This document shows, piece after piece, positions 59,324 to 61,323 of a stretch of 61,323 nt of DNA. Numbering within the stretch: the first letter of the stretch is position 1; each line of letters opens with the position of its first letter. The position numbers were made by a program, and so were the translations under genes. The stretch comes from Theionarchaea archaeon. GTDB lineage: Archaea > Methanobacteriota_B > Thermococci > Methanofastidiosales > SZ-28-30. The stretch covers positions 1 through 61,323 of the forward strand of contig JACVGT010000037.1 of the NCBI GenBank assembly GCA_018992685.1, given 5' to 3'. The notes under the pieces were generated by a model. It searched no databases. It was not told where the DNA came from and saw only the letters and a list, made by a program, of their open reading frames with translations.

Positions 59324-59673
59324 AACTCTTTGTGGAAGCTCTCAAGGCAGGGGATACCCGGAAGGCAGGCGAGATTGTTGAGAAAATCAGTACAGAGGGT
59401 GAGTACCACAAGGGATACCGGAAAGCACTGGAAGGCATGGTGACCTCAGTGGAGAACAAGGAGGCAAATTCCCTGGCCACAAAGATGCTATCAGGATCGC
59501 TGACCAAGAAGAGAATGGATGAAGAGCGGAAGCTCTCGAAGAGAATTGCTCAGGAAACATTCAGGCCCGCCTTTGAGAGAGGATATGAAAAGGCATGGTA
59601 TGATATTCTATCTATCTTTCTGGGGAAGACAAAGGTTGGTCTGGAAGCTCACATAGAAAGCGAACTCTACTAA
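59305..59673 (+). CDS. Small helical protein downstream of FAU-1, unknown function
   Basis: 122 aa, overlapping the end of fau-1 by 19 nt, so probably co-transcribed and coupled. All-helical, charged ('LFVEALKAGDTRKAGEIVEKISTEGEYHKGYRKALEGMV'); the first half resembles a single TPR-like hairpin. Family not recognised. A T-rich stretch follows its stop (59676-59720). Its conserved-looking position suggests an RNA-related role, but this is inference. Confidence 0.65.
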   Translation: MDPIQLKLFVEALKAGDTRKAGEIVEKISTEGEYHKGYRKALEGMVTSVENKEANSLATKMLSGSLTKKRMDEERKLSKRIAQETFRPAFERGYEKAWYDILSIFLGKTKVGLEAHIESELY

Positions 59674-59675
59674 TT

Positions 59676-59722
59676 TTATTTCCTTTTCTTTAAATGATAC
59701 TTCCCCTTTTACTCTTTTTGGT
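59676..59722 (+). terminator. T-rich terminator after the FAU-1 operon
   Basis: Runs of T on the plus strand (TTTTATTTCCTTTTCTTT and CTTTTTGG following) just after the operon's last stop, typical of archaeal intrinsic termination, with no hairpin needed. Confidence 0.45.
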
Positions 59723-59779
59723 GAAAATAATTCCTTCTCTCACCTGTTGACCCATGCTCATAGCAGAACAACCATAAGC

Positions 59780-59787
59780 TTTATATA
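59780..59787 (+). promoter_or_regulatory. TATA box of the BlaI-like/M48 operon
   Basis: TTTATATA with a gap of 26 nt to the ATG at 59814. It overlaps a region where a BlaI-like repressor could act on its own promoter; I see no clear dyad operator. Confidence 0.45.
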
Positions 59788-59813
59788 GGTACGGTCTCAA
59801 TAGTAGCTTGGTG

Positions 59814-60134
59814 ATGCTCATGCTGGGACCCTTGGAGAGGGAGGTCCTATCTTGTATGAATGAGATCAAGAAAGGAACAGTCCGTGACGTGTACAAACAT
59901 ATGAAAAGAGAGAAAAACATTGCGTATACAACGGTGTCCACGACGTTAGAGCGACTCTATGAGAAGGACTTCCTCAATCGTGGTGAAGACACGGGTAGAG
60001 GAGGGACTCGCTACGTCTATTCCGTAAGAGACATCAAACCAAAGATTGCAAAGATGTTCGTTGATGAATTCATGTCTATGTTTGGAAAATCAGGAATGTC
60101 TGCCCTGCATGAAGAAATCAACAAGCACGAGTGA
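59814..60134 (+). CDS. BlaI/MecI-type winged-helix repressor
   Basis: 106 aa from the ATG at 59814. 'LGPLEREVLSCMNEIKKGTVRDVYKHMKREKNIAYTTVSTTLERLYEKDFLNR' is the penicillinase-repressor winged helix (L-x-x-x-E-x-x-V-[LM], then Y-T-T-V-x-T-x-[LM]-x-R-L), followed by 'GRGGTRYVYSVRD' for the wing. The C-terminal dimer part is shorter than in BlaI. It overlaps the M48 protease gene by 4 nt. In bacteria BlaI is removed by a partner metalloprotease. Confidence 0.88.
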   Translation: MLMLGPLEREVLSCMNEIKKGTVRDVYKHMKREKNIAYTTVSTTLERLYEKDFLNRGEDTGRGGTRYVYSVRDIKPKIAKMFVDEFMSMFGKSGMSALHEEINKHE

Positions 60135-61066
60135 TTTTTTTGTTTTTCCTCCCCCTTATTTTACTGTTTTCATTCACAGGATTGTCATTTCTCATGTATG
60201 CAGTCTACCGGAGTCATCCGGGAGATTCCAGAACTCGCAGTCTTGCTCTTTCTGTGATGGTCATGGTGATCCTAGGAGTCTATTCTGGGCTGGGGTGGGC
60301 CCTCACTGCAGGAGGAGGGGGTTGGAAGTACCCTGGGCTGGTACTCTTTGCCCTGGTCGCTCTCATTCTGGCCAAATCTCTCGTTGAATACATGTATACG
60401 GCGCCCCACTTGAGGACTATGCACGCTGTTCCCCTGCAGGATCCACAATTGGTGCGGTTGACCCAGGAAGTGGCCACTCGATTCAAGATTGCACCACCAG
60501 AAATCTATATCACTCACTACGAAGTGCCGAATGCGTTCACGCTGGGAAGGAAGTCACAGCCCAGGTTGATCATCACTGACGGGTTGCTGGATCTGACATA
60601 CGACGAAGTACGGGCCGTGTTTGCCCACGAACTGGCTCACATCAAATCCAATGATTCTCTCATCAAGACGGTGGCTTCAGTCATGCGGAGTATGCTTTTC
60701 TTTGATCCCATGATCAGGCATGTGTACTCCCGCATCTATGTCGAAAAGGAGTTTGTGGCAGACGAACGTTCGGCAAGAGTGACTGGGAAGCCACAGGATT
60801 TGGTGTCTGCCCTGAGAAAAATATACAAAGAGGTTCTGGAATTCGGAGAGGGACTGCCCTCTCAGTCTGTCCTTAACTACTCTCAGAAGATTTACAAGGC
60901 AGAATCAATACGATTGCAGCAGGGAATTCCTCCTGATCCCACACTAAAGAACAGGTTCATTGTGGAACGAAAGATGATGCCTGGTTCAGTGGTCATGGAA
61001 CGGGTGAAGAGACTCAACGAAATGGAAAAAGAGATGCGAAAAGTGAAGCGGACCAGACGGAAATGA
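60131..61066 (+). CDS. M48 family membrane metalloprotease paired with the BlaI-like repressor
   Basis: 311 aa, GTG start overlapping the repressor stop (GTGA). Three N-terminal membrane helices are followed by the peptidase domain with 'DEVRAVFAHELAHIKSND' (HELAH at 166-170) and 'EKEFVADERSARVTG' (third ligand). A basic end 'RKVKRTRRK' closes it. The pairing mimics BlaR1/BlaI or MecR1/MecI: a membrane M56/M48 protease that inactivates the repressor on a signal. No beta-lactam sensor domain is seen. Confidence 0.88.
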   Translation: MIFLFFLPLILLFSFTGLSFLMYAVYRSHPGDSRTRSLALSVMVMVILGVYSGLGWALTAGGGGWKYPGLVLFALVALILAKSLVEYMYTAPHLRTMHAVPLQDPQLVRLTQEVATRFKIAPPEIYITHYEVPNAFTLGRKSQPRLIITDGLLDLTYDEVRAVFAHELAHIKSNDSLIKTVASVMRSMLFFDPMIRHVYSRIYVEKEFVADERSARVTGKPQDLVSALRKIYKEVLEFGEGLPSQSVLNYSQKIYKAESIRLQQGIPPDPTLKNRFIVERKMMPGSVVMERVKRLNEMEKEMRKVKRTRRK

Positions 61067-61095
61067 GCGTGTGCCAGTGACTGGTGGGCGTAACC

Positions 61096-61103
61096 TTTTT
61101 ATC
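61096..61103 (+). promoter_or_regulatory. TATA box of tRNA-Arg
   Basis: TTTTTATC with a gap of 22 nt to the tRNA 5' end. Confidence 0.45.
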
Positions 61104-61125
61104 TCTCGATATCCTTTGACCTGTA

Positions 61126-61227
61126 GGGCCTGTAGCCTAGTCAGGATAGGGCGCGAGGCTTCGGAAGTTCATATGCAGCACTGAAGACACCTCGCGGTCT
61201 GGGGTTCGAATCCCCACAGGCCCGCCA
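61126..61227 (+). tRNA. tRNA-Arg (anticodon TCG) with a 24-nt intron
   Basis: Exons are 61126-61164 and 61189-61227; the intron 61165-61188 is at position 37/38. The acceptor GGGCCTG pairs with CAGGCCC, the discriminator is G, and CCA is encoded. Anticodon stem CGAGG/CCTCG with loop CTTCGG|A gives TCG. CTTC in exon 1 can pair with GAAG inside the intron, consistent with a bulge-helix-bulge splice site. T-arm TGGGGTTCGAATCCCCA. Confidence 0.93.
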
Positions 61228-61323
61228 CAATCTTCCTGTAGACCTGTTGGAATTGATATCGTCACGGAACGCTCACGGCTTCTTGAATCATTTCCACATA
61301 GAAACCAAATCAAATCGGACTAA
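61228..61323. other. Right edge, no gene seen
   Basis: The last 96 bases after tRNA-Arg contain no supported reading frame or RNA; they end inside an unexplained stretch. Confidence 0.4.

Noticed and set aside
61158..61170. tRNA-Pro (CGG) reading of the last tRNA
   Set aside because: Sliding the loop by one base gives CGG but breaks the CGAGG/CCTCG stem; the Arg(TCG) fold fits all arms.
1..61323. CRISPR array
   Set aside because: No set of regularly spaced repeats was seen on reading through the window, and no cas-like proteins are present.
1..61323. Insertion sequence or transposase
   Set aside because: No DDE, HUH or IS200/IS605-like protein and no terminal inverted repeats with target duplications were seen; only the partial tyrosine recombinase suggests mobility.

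Overview
This window reads as chromosomal DNA from an archaeon of euryarchaeal type. The evidence is a ribosomal and transcription cluster in the order ftsZ-secE-spt5-rpl11-rpl1-rpl10-rpl12, eS8, an archaeal histone, aEF-1beta, an Sm-like protein, FAU-1, tRNA genes with introns at the archaeal 37/38 position, and TATA-like boxes about 20-25 nt upstream of many start codons (mostly leaderless mRNAs). I cannot name the lineage from sequence alone. Ku plus a LigD-type ligase, two TldD/TldE pairs and an FtsZ/histone background suggest a poorly cultivated euryarchaeal group.

Layout. (1) 1-2.3 kb: accessory edge. A truncated tyrosine recombinase runs off the left end. A degenerate copy of the tRNA-Ser 3' end and its flank lies next to it. 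Between that copy and the tRNA is a P-loop / deoxyribosyltransferase-like fusion gene. (2) 2.3-9.8 kb: tldE-tldD, an AI-2E family permease, a two-gene Ku-ligase operon, zinc-ribbon proteins, aEF-1beta and a flavin-binding oxidoreductase-like protein. (3) 10.3-16.1 kb: a 1084-aa membrane protein with TPR-like repeats and two decayed Nudix-like domains, then purB, a 46-aa YHS protein and an AbrB-ACT-like protein. (4) 16.1-21.5 kb: a nine-gene minus-strand Mrp/Mbh-type cation/proton antiporter operon with no hydrogenase or dehydrogenase genes attached. (5) 21.7-28.3 kb: a methyltransferase and eS8 diverging from one palindromic TATA box, a second TldE/TldD pair, a coiled-coil protein, a radical SAM protein and a 48-aa protein. 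(6) 28.3-34.3 kb: tRNA-Trp with a C/D-guide-like intron, an HExxH membrane protease-like protein, the ribosomal/ftsZ cluster and tRNA-Ala. (7) 34.5-46.5 kb: a mixed, partly accessory region with an ABC exporter, MntA/HepT and VapBC toxin-antitoxin pairs, tRNA-Leu, LSm, an M48 protease carrying an EF-hand loop, a geranylgeranyl-reductase-like flavoprotein, an MBL-fold protein with a decayed paralogue fragment, and tandem duplicated membrane proteins with a relic of a third copy. (8) 46.6-61.3 kb: a giant secreted Vps62-like/CARDB protein, a NIF3-like protein, MATE and MFS transporters, an aminotransferase, a methylpurine glycosylase, an M20 peptidase, histone, FAU-1, a BlaI-like repressor with an M48 protease, and an intron-containing tRNA-Arg.

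How it fits together. Most of the window is housekeeping: translation, purine synthesis, ion homeostasis, DNA repair by NHEJ and base excision, and peptide processing. Accessory patches at 0-2.3, 36-38 and 42.7-46.5 kb contain toxin-antitoxin pairs, gene relics and duplications. The best candidates for undescribed biology are the P-loop/deoxyribosyltransferase fusion in the att-flanked segment, the TPR/twin-Nudix-like membrane protein, the tandem membrane proteins with duplicated promoters, and the second TldD/TldE locus beside a radical SAM gene and a 48-aa protein.
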